The notes beneath the pieces were generated by a model, which saw nothing but the letters and a program-made list of their open reading frames with translations, did not search any database and was not told the origin of the DNA. A DNA stretch of 28,267 nucleotides from JAWXTP01 sp044433415 (GTDB taxonomy: Bacteria; Bacteroidota; Bacteroidia; Bacteroidales; Rikenellaceae): contig JAWXTP010000030.1 in NCBI GenBank assembly GCA_044433415.1, positions 1 through 28,267 on the forward strand. The letters run 5' to 3'. Every line of letters begins with the position of its first letter. The first letter of the stretch is position 1. The position numbers and the translations under genes are program-made. Positions 15,674 through 23,465 of this stretch are shown here, one piece after another.

Positions 15674-15943
15674 ATGAGAATAGTAGAAGGTTTTACATTA
15701 AGAAGCGTAGCTGGCGAGATGATAGTTAGCGGCGAATCTATAGCACAAATAAATTTTAATAAATTAATATCTCTTAACGACGCTGCTGCCTACCTTTGGC
15801 AGAAAGTAACTGGAACTGAGTTTACAGTTGAGCAATTAGCTGACCTGCTAGTACAGGAATACGGCATAGACTCTCAGCTAGCATTAACAGATGCCACAAC
15901 TTTAGCTGATAGTTGGATAAAGGTAGGCATAGTTGAACAATAG
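15674..15943 (+). CDS. PqqD-family (RRE-fold) protein
   Basis: An 89-residue protein with the PqqD signature: beta strands (GEMIVSGESIAQINFNKL), then LNDAAAYLWQKVTG near 34-47 and a C-terminal helical half (TVEQLADLLVQEYGI). PqqD-like domains are small winged-helix modules that bind the leader of a precursor peptide and present it to modifying enzymes (RiPP recognition element). First gene of a tight four-gene operon; the nucleotidyltransferase starts 4 nt after its stop. Its peptide partner is unknown: I found no precursor-like ORF in the operon or directly next to it. Family assignment is fairly firm; the role is inferred. Confidence 0.82.
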   Translation: MRIVEGFTLRSVAGEMIVSGESIAQINFNKLISLNDAAAYLWQKVTGTEFTVEQLADLLVQEYGIDSQLALTDATTLADSWIKVGIVEQ

Positions 15944-15947
15944 CCCT

Positions 15948-17093
15948 ATGAAGCAATCAAAAGAACAACTTCTAGAGCTTATAAGATGTGGACTTTGGGA
16001 CACTGTGCCTAACATAGCTCTATTTGAGCAAGGAGTAAATTGGAAAGAAATTTTCCGCTTAGCTCAGGAACAGACTGTTAGCGGTGTAATTTCTGTAGCT
16101 ATCGAAAAGCTACCTCTAACGGTGCGCCCACCGAGAGTGGAAGCCTTACGCCTTCACCAAGCTATTTCTTTAAATAGACAGTACCGAGCTTACCAAACTG
16201 TGGTATTAGGCAAGGTTCTAGAGATATTACGTGAAGCAGGTGTGGAACGCCCTGTTTTGCTTAAGGGCTTAGGTGTGGGCTTTAATTATCCTGATCCTAC
16301 ACTTCGTCAGTGTGGTGACCTTGATATATATGTTGGCAAAGAGCTATACTCAAAAGTGTGGAGCTACTTAAGTGAAAGATATGAAGGGGTGGAGAAAGAG
16401 GAAGATAACATGTCAGATCAACATTTCCATTTTGAGTTTATGGATACTCAAATTGAGATACATAAATATGCAACAGCTCCAAATAGTGTAGTATATCACA
16501 GCAATGAGTTTATGCAGTGGGTAGTAGCTCAACTTGAAGGAGACAACTTGCGTGAGGTAACAATGGAGGGAGTGAAAGTATACCTACCACCTTGTGATTT
16601 TGATTTTATATTTATCTTCTATCATTCGTGGCGCCACTTCTTAAATGGGGGTATAGGTTTACGTCAACTTTGCGACTGGTGCTGTCATATAAATACTTTT
16701 TATGATAAATTAGACACAGCTGAGCTAGCGCAATTTGTCAAAAGATTCAAACTTCAAACACCTATTTCTATTTTTGCGACTATAGCAGTTAAGTCATTAG
16801 GTCTCCCAGAAGATAAATTTTCAGGTATCGTATCTACTTCTCATAAGAAATACATTAGTGTGCTAGATAAGATATGGGAAGGTGGAAATTTTGGCTTTTA
16901 CCATGAACGAAGAAAGAAGCGCAGCAAAACAGTTTTTGAACGGAAATGCCGTAGTTTTAAGGCTCAAATTCAATACATGATTTTCTTGATTGGAATAGAT
17001 GCCGCATACTCTATCAGATACTACATTCCTGCTTTTGGAAGAAGTTTCCGTATTGCTTTTAAGAAGCGCAAGGAGTTAAATGACAAGATATAA
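15948..17093 (+). CDS. Nucleotidyltransferase family protein (PF14907 type)
   Basis: A 381-residue protein. The characteristic block VLLKGLGVGFNYPDPTLRQCGDLDIYV spans 103-129 (written here as KG at 106-107, YPDP at 114-117, R120, catalytic G-D-x-D at 123-126). The rest is helical and has conserved His-rich stretches (FHFEFMDTQIEIHKY, FYHSWRHFLNGG). This is the architecture of the uncharacterised NTases found in Bacteroidota and in some lasso-peptide clusters. The chosen ATG at 15948 lies 4 nt after the PqqD stop; an upstream TTG at 15933 would overlap that gene. The natural substrate is unknown; transfer of a nucleotidyl or glycosyl-phosphate group to a peptide or small molecule is possible. 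The kinase gene follows after 9 nt. Confidence 0.85.
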   Translation: MKQSKEQLLELIRCGLWDTVPNIALFEQGVNWKEIFRLAQEQTVSGVISVAIEKLPLTVRPPRVEALRLHQAISLNRQYRAYQTVVLGKVLEILREAGVERPVLLKGLGVGFNYPDPTLRQCGDLDIYVGKELYSKVWSYLSERYEGVEKEEDNMSDQHFHFEFMDTQIEIHKYATAPNSVVYHSNEFMQWVVAQLEGDNLREVTMEGVKVYLPPCDFDFIFIFYHSWRHFLNGGIGLRQLCDWCCHINTFYDKLDTAELAQFVKRFKLQTPISIFATIAVKSLGLPEDKFSGIVSTSHKKYISVLDKIWEGGNFGFYHERRKKRSKTVFERKCRSFKAQIQYMIFLIGIDAAYSIRYYIPAFGRSFRIAFKKRKELNDKI

Positions 17094-17102
17094 TATAAAA
17101 TA

Positions 17103-17978
17103 ATGAGATTTAAAATTGCAGAACACACTTTTAGTCTAACGCTACCCGAAAGATACACTAGCATGCTTAGTGACTATCTCCCTTTTGAGTACTCAGGAAC
17201 ATCTGACGACTTATACAGGGTAGAAGTGGTAGATAGCATAGATTACGAGATTACCAAAACCCTTATTGAAGATATAGATCTTAGTGATGAGGGAATGGTC
17301 CGTGTGAATATATATGAAACAACCGAAGGGTTATTATATAATATTATCATGCCTGAAAGCAGAGAGGTAGATGGTCAGTTACATATAGTAGGCACTACTG
17401 CAAGGGTTGTAATAAATAATACGGATGTAGATTTCTACAGCATAGGTGCTTTCACTAATGCTATGATATTAAGCTATATCACCTACACTCTTCCTCTTAA
17501 TACCATGCTTTTACATGCTTCTGCCATTCTTAAAGATGGCAAGGCGCATTTATTTATAGGCAAGAGCGGCACTGGTAAGAGCACTCATTCGCGCATGTGG
17601 TGGGAGACTTTTGAAGATGCAGAATTACTAAATGACGATCATCCTGTAGTGCGTAAGCATGACAATGGTGAGCTTATAGCCTATGGTTCTCCTTGGAGTG
17701 GCAAAACTCCATGTTATCGTAACCTATCTGCACCTCTAAGGGCTATTGTAAGGATAAAGAGAGCTAGCTACAATAAATTAAAGCGCCTAACACCTTTTCA
17801 CAGTTATGCTTCTGTGATGTCTAGTTGTACGGGAGCGCAATGGAGTCGTGAATTAGCAGATGCTAAGGTTAAGACTTTAGAGAGTATAATAACTTCAGTA
17901 GGCTGTTACGAGATGGAATGCCTACCAAATAACGATGCAGCACTTTGCTGTTACACTTCACTATGCGACGAAAAGTAA
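17103..17978 (+). CDS. HPr-kinase-like P-loop kinase
   Basis: A 291-residue protein. The N-terminal half (1-130) is a poorly conserved beta-rich domain. The C-terminal half matches the HprK/PEPCK-like fold: LLHASAILKDGKAHLFIG, Walker A GKSGTGKST at 153-161, and LNDDHP at 176-181 with the likely catalytic Asp. YGSPWSGK near 194-201 follows as in related proteins. HprK proper phosphorylates HPr; the relatives in peptide clusters phosphorylate the C-terminal residue of a lasso peptide. This protein lacks the usual HprK N-terminal domain and sits with a PqqD-like and an NTase gene, so peptide or small-molecule phosphorylation is more likely than carbon catabolite control. It overlaps the next gene by 16 nt. 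Confidence 0.82.
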   Translation: MRFKIAEHTFSLTLPERYTSMLSDYLPFEYSGTSDDLYRVEVVDSIDYEITKTLIEDIDLSDEGMVRVNIYETTEGLLYNIIMPESREVDGQLHIVGTTARVVINNTDVDFYSIGAFTNAMILSYITYTLPLNTMLLHASAILKDGKAHLFIGKSGTGKSTHSRMWWETFEDAELLNDDHPVVRKHDNGELIAYGSPWSGKTPCYRNLSAPLRAIVRIKRASYNKLKRLTPFHSYASVMSSCTGAQWSRELADAKVKTLESIITSVGCYEMECLPNNDAALCCYTSLCDEK

Positions 17979-18412
17979 TAGTACCAAATAACAGGCTTCT
18001 TGATGATGTAGCCGCGATGATATCCTCTGGTGAGCAGGTCACACTTCTCACCAAGGGACAAAGCATGCTACCTTTTATTGTTGGAAGTCGTGATAGTGTT
18101 GAGTTAAGTCCTATAACTGAGGTTAAGCTAGGTGATATCGTACTAGCGAAGCTTCACGACCCTAACCCACGTTATGTTATTCATCGTGTAATATGCATTG
18201 AGGGCGAGCGCATTACTTTAATGGGTGATGGTAATATTATCGGTAAAGAATATTGCAATCAAAGTGATATTATTGCTAGGGTCACATCCATCATAAAGCC
18301 ACACAAGCGCATAAATCCTTATTCTAAGTCCATGGTAGTTTATTCTAGATTATGGCAAATTTTACGCCCTATAAGACGTTATTTGTTGGCTATTATTAGG
18401 CGACTTTCGTGA
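17963..18412 (+). CDS. S24/S26 family signal peptidase-like protein (Ser-His-Asp type)
   Basis: A 149-residue protein. GQSMLPF at 32-38 carries the nucleophile Ser34. YVIHRV at 71-76 has His74 where bacterial signal peptidase I has Lys, and MGDGN at 87-91 provides Asp89. This is the SipW/Sec11-like arrangement of the S26 family. There is no N-terminal membrane anchor; a hydrophobic basic C-terminal tail (VVYSRLWQILRPIRRYLLAI) could associate with the membrane. I chose ATG 17963 over the TTG at 17945. It overlaps the kinase gene by 16 nt and is the last gene of the operon. A peptidase that trims a modified leader peptide would fit the context, but this is inference. Confidence 0.8.
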   Translation: MRRKVIVPNNRLLDDVAAMISSGEQVTLLTKGQSMLPFIVGSRDSVELSPITEVKLGDIVLAKLHDPNPRYVIHRVICIEGERITLMGDGNIIGKEYCNQSDIIARVTSIIKPHKRINPYSKSMVVYSRLWQILRPIRRYLLAIIRRLS

Positions 18413-18429
18413 TTATAATGTAATTTATT

Positions 18430-18490
18430 ATTGTCCGATTTTGGGACGGTTGGGACATTGGGACAAATGGGACATCGGACAATGGGACAA
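18430..18490. repeat. GGGACA tandem repeat capped by a 10-bp inverted repeat
   Basis: Five GGGAC units and one GGAC unit, at about 8-nt steps between 18443 and 18489. The block is framed by ATTGTCCGAT (18430-18439) and ATCGGACAAT (18474-18483), a perfect inverted repeat. Directly after the last gene of the PqqD operon. Confidence 0.7.
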
Positions 18491-18493
18491 TGA

Positions 18494-18503
18494 GCGACAA
18501 GCG
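18494..18503 (+). repeat. Dispersed intergenic element, copy D (core only)
   Basis: GCGACAAGCG, identical to the core in copies B and E. It lies between the GGGACA repeat and a long hairpin, on the strand of the upstream peptidase gene. Confidence 0.5.
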
Positions 18504-18505
18504 TC

Positions 18506-18564
18506 TATAATTACTAAAGGGCAATTTACAAGTTTAACTTGCAAATTGCCCTTTAGTAATTATA
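18506..18564. repeat. Long hairpin with 26-nt arms
   Basis: Arms 18507-18532 and 18538-18563 pair at 25 of 26 positions (one A-C mismatch) around a 5-nt loop TTTAA; one more T-A pair extends it. The arms contain ACTAAAGGGCAATTT. No T-run follows on either strand. It may act as a terminator for both converging operons or be a palindromic mobile unit. Confidence 0.7.
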
Positions 18565-18569
18565 ATATA

Positions 18570-18658
18570 AAAGAGGTGACTCAAAAGCCCCTTGTGTACA
18601 AAAAGTCGCTTACGAACATGTACCGTAAACATCATGTACCTTTTGCGCCACCTTCTTT
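18570..18658. mobile_element. MITE-like element with imperfect terminal inverted repeats
   Basis: Left end (18570-18587) AAAGAGGTGACTCAAAAG and the complement of the right end (18640-18658) AAAGAAGGTGGCGCAAAAG are related ends about 89 nt apart. The interior is non-coding and has a repeated ATGTACC. The ends resemble those of small Bacteroidota insertion elements; no transposase is present. Confidence 0.4.
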
Positions 18659-18691
18659 AACATTACTTTTAAGATATTTTGGTCTGCACAG

Positions 18692-18749
18692 GGCAGGAAA
18701 CGGACTGTCCGCTTCCGCCAGGAAACTACACCTCTGTCTGCCAGGAACC
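18692..18749. repeat. GCCAGGAAAC repeats and CGGACTGTCCG palindrome
   Basis: GGCAGGAAAC (18692), GCCAGGAAAC (18717) and GCCAGGAACC (18740) are three direct near-copies about 24 nt apart. A perfect CGGACTGTCCG palindrome lies at 18701-18711. This is just downstream of the efp stop codon; no function is evident. Confidence 0.45.
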
Positions 18750-18753
18750 AATG

Positions 18754-19323
18754 TTACTTAATGCGTTCGTAATAAGCACGAGTACGAGTATCCACTCTAA
18801 TGCGCTCTTCGTTTTGGATGAACAAAGGAACTTTAATGATAGCACCAGTTTCTACTGTAGCATCTTTAGTAGCATTTGTTGAAGCAGTATCACCTTTAAC
18901 AGCAGGTTCTGTATAAGTTACAGTCATTTCAACAATAGCAGGAAGTTCAGCAGAAAGAACCATTTCTTTCTCTGTGTGGAACATAACCTCAACAATTTGA
19001 CCTTCTTTCATTAAATCGTTATTGTCGATTAGATCACGTTGAATATAAATTTGTTCGAAAGTTTCGTTATGCATAAAACAACAACCCATTCCATCCTCTT
19101 CGTAAAGATATTGGTAAGGACGACGTTCAACACGTACAGGCTCAATTTTTACACCAGCACTAAAAGTGTTATCAACAGTACGACCGTTTTCTAAGTTTTT
19201 CAGTTTTGTACGAACAAACGCAGGACCTTTACCAGGTTTAACGTGTTGGAATTCAACTATAATATAAGTTTTACCATTGTGTTCAATACACATACCGTTT
19301 TTTATGTCTGCAGTAGTTGCCAT
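18754..19323 (-). CDS. efp: Translation elongation factor P
   Basis: A 189-residue protein of the usual length. It binds ribosomes stalled at polyproline stretches and promotes peptide-bond formation. Domain I has the KPGKGPAF loop at 29-36, whose tip residue (Lys32) is the site that is modified in many bacteria. GVKIEPVRVERRPYQYLYEEDG leads into domain II, and the C-terminus ends with RVDTRTRAYYERIK, the conserved OB-domain ending. No lysyl-modification enzyme gene (epmA/epmB) is seen nearby. It starts 61 nt after the DUF3467 gene on the same strand and is probably read from the same promoter. Confidence 0.97.
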   Translation of the reverse strand: MATTADIKNGMCIEHNGKTYIIVEFQHVKPGKGPAFVRTKLKNLENGRTVDNTFSAGVKIEPVRVERRPYQYLYEEDGMGCCFMHNETFEQIYIQRDLIDNNDLMKEGQIVEVMFHTEKEMVLSAELPAIVEMTVTYTEPAVKGDTASTNATKDATVETGAIIKVPLFIQNEERIRVDTRTRAYYERIK

Positions 19324-19384
19324 AATTTAATTTATCTATTTTATATTATTAATGTATATTTTATTTTGTTCTTACACCCAAACC

Positions 19385-19684
19385 CTAGGATTCTGCCTTA
19401 GAGCCAAAGCTCATGACCTGCAATTCCGACTCTGTAGGTATAACTTTTATTTCACCAAAGGTTGACTCGTAACGACGAACATTCTCCTCTAAAGACACCA
19501 TAAGCCTCTTTGTTTGCTCAGGTGTAAGTACTATTCTACTTTTCACACGCCCTTTATTTGTCCCAGGTAATAACCTTATAAAATCTAGCACAAATTCCGC
19601 TGGAGAATGCGCTATGACTGTTAAATTTGTGTGAACTCCTTCGGCAAGAGTTTCGTCTAACTCAATATTTAATTCCTTGCTCAT
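19385..19684 (-). CDS. DUF3467 domain protein
   Basis: A 99-residue protein of the DUF3467 family, widespread in Bacteroidota. Typical blocks are the N-terminal acidic ELNIELDE, HSPAEFVLDFIRLLPG and SRIVLTPEQTKRLMVSLEENVRRYE. The function of the family is unknown. No signal or membrane segment, so cytoplasmic. It has a consensus promoter directly upstream and precedes efp by 61 nt, so it may belong to the translation-linked transcript. Confidence 0.9.
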   Translation of the reverse strand: MSKELNIELDETLAEGVHTNLTVIAHSPAEFVLDFIRLLPGTNKGRVKSRIVLTPEQTKRLMVSLEENVRRYESTFGEIKVIPTESELQVMSFGSKAES

Positions 19685-19707
19685 AATAATTTAGGTTTCA
19701 TAATCGA

Positions 19708-19739
19708 CAAAGTTAGCTATTATTATGTAAATTAACAAA
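19708..19739 (-). promoter_or_regulatory. Promoter of the DUF3467-efp transcript
   Basis: Minus strand TTTG (19739-19736), 20 nt, TAACTTTG (19715-19708). Full consensus match. The start is expected near 19702, about 18 nt before the DUF3467 ATG. Confidence 0.78.
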
Positions 19740-19842
19740 TTATCACAAATTTAGAATAACTTAATTTACACAACACTCCACCTAACCCCACATAATTATC
19801 TATTATTCAATCGCTTAATCAGACTAGTAAGATATAAAGAAC

Positions 19843-20979
19843 TTATTTTAATGACAGAATAATCTCACACATCCTAGACCATGCAAAACGTTTTTTCTCC
19901 TGCTCTATATTAGCTTTAAAACTGTCATTTTTCTCTTTATCAAACAAAAGACTTATTTTCTCTGCTACTTCTGCACTATCCACATTTGTAACATAACCAA
20001 CATAATTATCCTTTACTATTTCTGGAAGACCTCCCACATTAGTAACTATCATAGGCGTGTTATAATTATAGGCTACTTGAGTTACACCACTTTGTGTAGC
20101 ACTTTTATAAGGCTGTATCACCAGGTCACACCCACAAAACAAATCCCTAACCTCAGCATTTGCTAAAAACCAGTTCATCTTTATGATAGACTCCTCAACA
20201 CCTAACTCCCTCATAAGCATATCATAAGGCGCTGAGTCACAGTAATACTCACCTGCTATAATTAATTTCGTGTTACTATCTTTATTATCAGCTTTATATT
20301 TTGCCCATGCCTCTATCAGTACATCTAAACCCTTATATTCACGTATAAGTCCAAAAAATAGAGCATAATTTGAAGCAGCATCTAACTTTAGGCTTTCCAA
20401 TGCAACTTCTCGGCTTACAGTCTCCCCATAACCATCATATAAAGGGTGAGGAGTCACAGCTACATCTTTGTTACTAAATTTAGCTATATCTTGGCGCACC
20501 TCCTCAGACATACACACAAAGTTATCACATGATTTAGCAAAATAACGAGCTAAAGGAATATGCCAAGCCTTTGGTTCATGTGCTATCATATTATCTACTA
20601 AAGCTGTAACTTTTGTCTTTTTATTTAATCGTGCTATCCTAGCAATAACAGACAGTGCAGGAGCTAAATAGGGAGTCCAATAACGCATAAAAACAAGATC
20701 TGGAGCTTCCTTTTTTAACTTTAACCCAACTTTTATCCAGGTAAATGGATTTACGGAGTTCACCTCACGCGTTACCTCTACCCCCTCAGGAGCAGGAGCA
20801 TCAGTATATTGAGTTTTACCAGGAAACAAGAAGGAAGGATATTGTAAAGAGAAGTTTATAACTTTAACATCTACCTTTAACTTCTTAAACGCCACAACTA
20901 AGCGCTCATTAAATGAGGCTATACCACCTCTATAAGGGTGGAATACGGTAACAAAAGTTATCTTCTTATTTTTTGACAT
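19843..20979 (-). CDS. Glycosyltransferase family 4 protein
   Basis: A 378-residue GT-B enzyme. The N-terminal VTVFHPYRGGIASFNERL (glycine-rich acceptor loop), the central FFGLIREYKGLDVLIEAW and the C-terminal CDLVIQPYKSATQSGVTQVAY followed by VTNVGGLPEIV are typical of GT4. It probably adds a sugar from a nucleotide donor to an envelope glycan or lipid acceptor; the substrate is unknown. The ATG at 20979 is chosen; a TTG directly before it adds one residue. It is the third gene of an mrp-waaA-GT operon, 34 nt after waaA, which suggests a part in lipopolysaccharide core or surface glycan assembly (inference). No clear terminator follows. Confidence 0.88.
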   Translation of the reverse strand: MSKNKKITFVTVFHPYRGGIASFNERLVVAFKKLKVDVKVINFSLQYPSFLFPGKTQYTDAPAPEGVEVTREVNSVNPFTWIKVGLKLKKEAPDLVFMRYWTPYLAPALSVIARIARLNKKTKVTALVDNMIAHEPKAWHIPLARYFAKSCDNFVCMSEEVRQDIAKFSNKDVAVTPHPLYDGYGETVSREVALESLKLDAASNYALFFGLIREYKGLDVLIEAWAKYKADNKDSNTKLIIAGEYYCDSAPYDMLMRELGVEESIIKMNWFLANAEVRDLFCGCDLVIQPYKSATQSGVTQVAYNYNTPMIVTNVGGLPEIVKDNYVGYVTNVDSAEVAEKISLLFDKEKNDSFKANIEQEKKRFAWSRMCEIILSLK

Positions 20980-21013
20980 CAATATATGTTTATGAAAGGA
21001 TTATTAAAAAATT

Positions 21014-22249
21014 CTATTGGTCGACTCCATTAAGGATTATATCTGTAGCGCCAATTTTACTACTTACAAAGTTAGCACCTACAGCTGTTAGCTCTTTTAA
21101 CTTATTTGTGTCGTCTAAAATTGTGTTAAACCACAAGATAGCATCTTTAGAATCCGTAATTGGTGTAGCGACTTTAATAGCTACCAAATCACGAGCCTCT
21201 TTAAATTTAGTGTAGTTACCCCCAAATATCATAGGAAGACCAAAAGTTGCAGCTTCTAGTGTATTGTGTATTCCGACACCAAAACCACCACCTATCATTG
21301 CTATCTCTCCGTATTTATATACAGAAGATAGAATACCTATACAGTTAATGATAAGTACGTCTGCTTCTTTCACATTGACTTCATCGCTTTCTGTGTAAAG
21401 AACAACCTTAAAGCCCTCTTTGGTAAGTGTAGCTACGAGATTTTTTATTTTCTCAGCTCCCAACTCATGAGGAGCAATAATAAACTTAACATTTTCGCGA
21501 CCTTGTCTTATCAAGTCACACACTATCTTGTCGTCAGGTTCCCACGTACTACCACACACCATACAAAAAGCATCACCCTTGAAACTTTTAACTATAGGTA
21601 AATGTTTTGAAGAAGTTACTATTTTGTAAACCCTATCAAAACGAGTGTCACCTGCTACAGTAACATTTTCTACACCTATATCAGACAGAAGTTTCTTAGA
21701 ATTGTCATCTTGCACAAAGATATGCGTAAAAGCTGTTAAAGCCTTACGGTAAATTCCACCATAGGGTTTAAAAAACACTTTCTTAGAGTCAAAAATTGAC
21801 GAGAAGATATAAAACTTTATCTTTCTCTTTTTAATTTCTGACATAAAATTTAACCAGAACTCATATTTTATAAAGTATACCTCACAAGGCTTTACTATAT
21901 CTAAGAAACGTACTACATCTTTCTTTAAGTCATAAGGGATGTAGAATATATAGTCTACCCCCTCATAATTTTTACGAACTTCATATCCCGAAGGAGAGAA
22001 AAAGGTAAGTAATATTTTTCTATTAGGGTATCTAAGTCTATATTCTTCAATAACTGGTCGTCCCTGCTCAAACTCCCCTAAAGAAGCTGAGTGAAACCAC
22101 ACAATTTCGCTATTAGTATCTATTTTCTGTGCTAGCTTCTCGAAAAGGTTTTTCCTACCTTCAACCATTTGCTTTGCTTTAATATTTCTACCAGCAACAA
22201 GCCTCACCATCACAGAAAATAGCCTTATAACTAAATTATATATAAACAT
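21014..22249 (-). CDS. waaA: 3-deoxy-D-manno-octulosonic acid (Kdo) transferase
   Basis: A 411-residue inner-membrane-associated enzyme that transfers Kdo from CMP-Kdo to the lipid A precursor. An N-terminal membrane helix (MFIYNLVIRLFSVMVRLVAG) is followed by VWFHSASLGEFEQGRPVI, with Glu59 as likely general base. Later blocks are KYEFWLNFM, VAGDTRFDRV, CGSTWEPDD and FGVGIHNTLEAATFGLPMIFGGNYTKF (CMP-binding region). The length is normal for the family (about 410-430). It lies between mrp (13 nt upstream) and a GT4 gene (34 nt downstream). Confidence 0.95.
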   Translation of the reverse strand: MFIYNLVIRLFSVMVRLVAGRNIKAKQMVEGRKNLFEKLAQKIDTNSEIVWFHSASLGEFEQGRPVIEEYRLRYPNRKILLTFFSPSGYEVRKNYEGVDYIFYIPYDLKKDVVRFLDIVKPCEVYFIKYEFWLNFMSEIKKRKIKFYIFSSIFDSKKVFFKPYGGIYRKALTAFTHIFVQDDNSKKLLSDIGVENVTVAGDTRFDRVYKIVTSSKHLPIVKSFKGDAFCMVCGSTWEPDDKIVCDLIRQGRENVKFIIAPHELGAEKIKNLVATLTKEGFKVVLYTESDEVNVKEADVLIINCIGILSSVYKYGEIAMIGGGFGVGIHNTLEAATFGLPMIFGGNYTKFKEARDLVAIKVATPITDSKDAILWFNTILDDTNKLKELTAVGANFVSSKIGATDIILNGVDQ

Positions 22250-22262
22250 TTTATTTATCTAT

Positions 22263-23318
22263 TTAGAAGTTCACTAAAGTATCTATCAATTTATCGTAAG
22301 TATCTTTAAGAATTTCATTCTCTAGGGCATAAGGAGCACCTGTATCGCCACCTTCGCGCACACCTTGCACTAAAGGAATCTCTGCTAACAGCTCTAAGCC
22401 TTCTTTTTCTGCCAACTTACGACAACCACCCTCACCAAAGATAAAATACTTATTATCTGGAAGCTCCATAGGAGTAAACCAAGCCATATTTTCTATTAAC
22501 CCTAGAATAGGTACATTAACATTTTCTGATTTAAACATGTTAACACCTCTCACAACATCTGCTAATGCCACATTCTGAGGAGTACTAACAATAATAGCAC
22601 CTGTCATTTTAAGCTCTGAGATAAGTGTTAGGTGAATATCACCTGTTCCAGGAGGCATATCTATAAGTATAAAATCCAGTTGATCCCATTTTGTTTGGTG
22701 TATAAGCTGTCTAAGAGCATTTGTAGCCATAGGTCCTCTCCATACTAGGGCATCACTATCAGAAATAAAGAAACCTATAGACATCACCTTCACACCATAT
22801 TTCTCAGCAGGGATTATAAGCTCTTTACCGTCTTCTACAACAGCCTCTGGCACATAACCCTCAATGCCAAACATCATAGGCATAGAAGGCCCATAAATAT
22901 CAGCATCCAACACACCCACTTTATAACCTCTACGAGCTAAAGAAACAGCCAAAGAAGCTGTAACTGTAGATTTGCCTACGCCACCCTTAGCAGAAGAAAT
23001 AGCTATTATATTTTGTGTTTTCTCACCTACTCCATTAATACCTTTTAAATTTGGTTTTTTAGATTTTGGGGCAGGTTCTTTAATAAAAATTGTAATATTT
23101 TCTTTAGCAACACCTAATTTATTAATAATAATTTCTGTTGCTTGGCGTTTTATAGATGAGGAAAAAGGGTCATTTGTGCGTTTCAATTGTATTGTAAATT
23201 TTAACCTATCTTCATTGATTAAAACATCTTGCACCATCTCTAAAGTTACGATATCACTCTTTAACTCAGGATGTTGTACAGCAGACAATACTGAAATCAC
23301 TTGTTCAGTTGTTATCAT
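22263..23318 (-). CDS. mrp: Mrp/ApbC-type iron-sulfur cluster carrier P-loop ATPase
   Basis: A 351-residue protein. The N-terminal MIP18/DUF59 domain (about 1-80) precedes the ParA/MinD-like ATPase, with deviant Walker A AISSAKGGVGKSTVTASL (near 107-124), DADIYGPSMPMMFG, and LIDMPPGTGDIHLTL as Walker B region. Such proteins carry or load Fe-S clusters onto apo-proteins. The CxxC motif seen in many Mrp proteins near the C-terminal end is not present; only FGEGGCRKLAEKEG with one Cys is. First gene of the mrp-waaA-GT4 operon. A -7-like TATCTTTG is at 23412-23405 on the minus strand, but without a -33 match. Confidence 0.93.
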   Translation of the reverse strand: MITTEQVISVLSAVQHPELKSDIVTLEMVQDVLINEDRLKFTIQLKRTNDPFSSSIKRQATEIIINKLGVAKENITIFIKEPAPKSKKPNLKGINGVGEKTQNIIAISSAKGGVGKSTVTASLAVSLARRGYKVGVLDADIYGPSMPMMFGIEGYVPEAVVEDGKELIIPAEKYGVKVMSIGFFISDSDALVWRGPMATNALRQLIHQTKWDQLDFILIDMPPGTGDIHLTLISELKMTGAIIVSTPQNVALADVVRGVNMFKSENVNVPILGLIENMAWFTPMELPDNKYFIFGEGGCRKLAEKEGLELLAEIPLVQGVREGGDTGAPYALENEILKDTYDKLIDTLVNF

Positions 23319-23395
23319 TTTTTATAAAATAAAGTAAATATAAAAATTATTTTGCTTCAAATCGAAACAAGAATAATTGTATTAAAAAACATATT

Positions 23396-23427
23396 TTTGT
23401 TTTACAAAGATATTTTTTTTATATTTA
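23396..23427 (+). promoter_or_regulatory. Candidate promoter of sppA-radA
   Basis: TTTG (23396-23399), 20 nt, TATATTTA (23420-23427), one mismatch to the -7 box. It would give a leader of about 33 nt. A better -7 box (TATTTTTG at 23392) has no -33 partner. Confidence 0.42.
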
Positions 23428-23465
23428 CATTCATAAAAAAAATTAAATAAAATATAATAAGCGTT

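Noticed and set aside
15948..17978. NTase plus kinase as a toxin-antitoxin or abortive-infection pair
   Set aside because: The NTase has the PF14907-type motif rather than the MNT or AbiEii pattern, no HEPN or antitoxin-like partner is present, and the operon starts with a PqqD-like gene.
18430..18490. CRISPR-like array of GGGACA units
   Set aside because: Units are too short and adjacent, without spacers, and no cas gene is present.
18441..18761. 106-residue plus-strand ORF
   Set aside because: Made of the GGGACA repeat, the hairpin and the MITE-like unit; low-complexity product.
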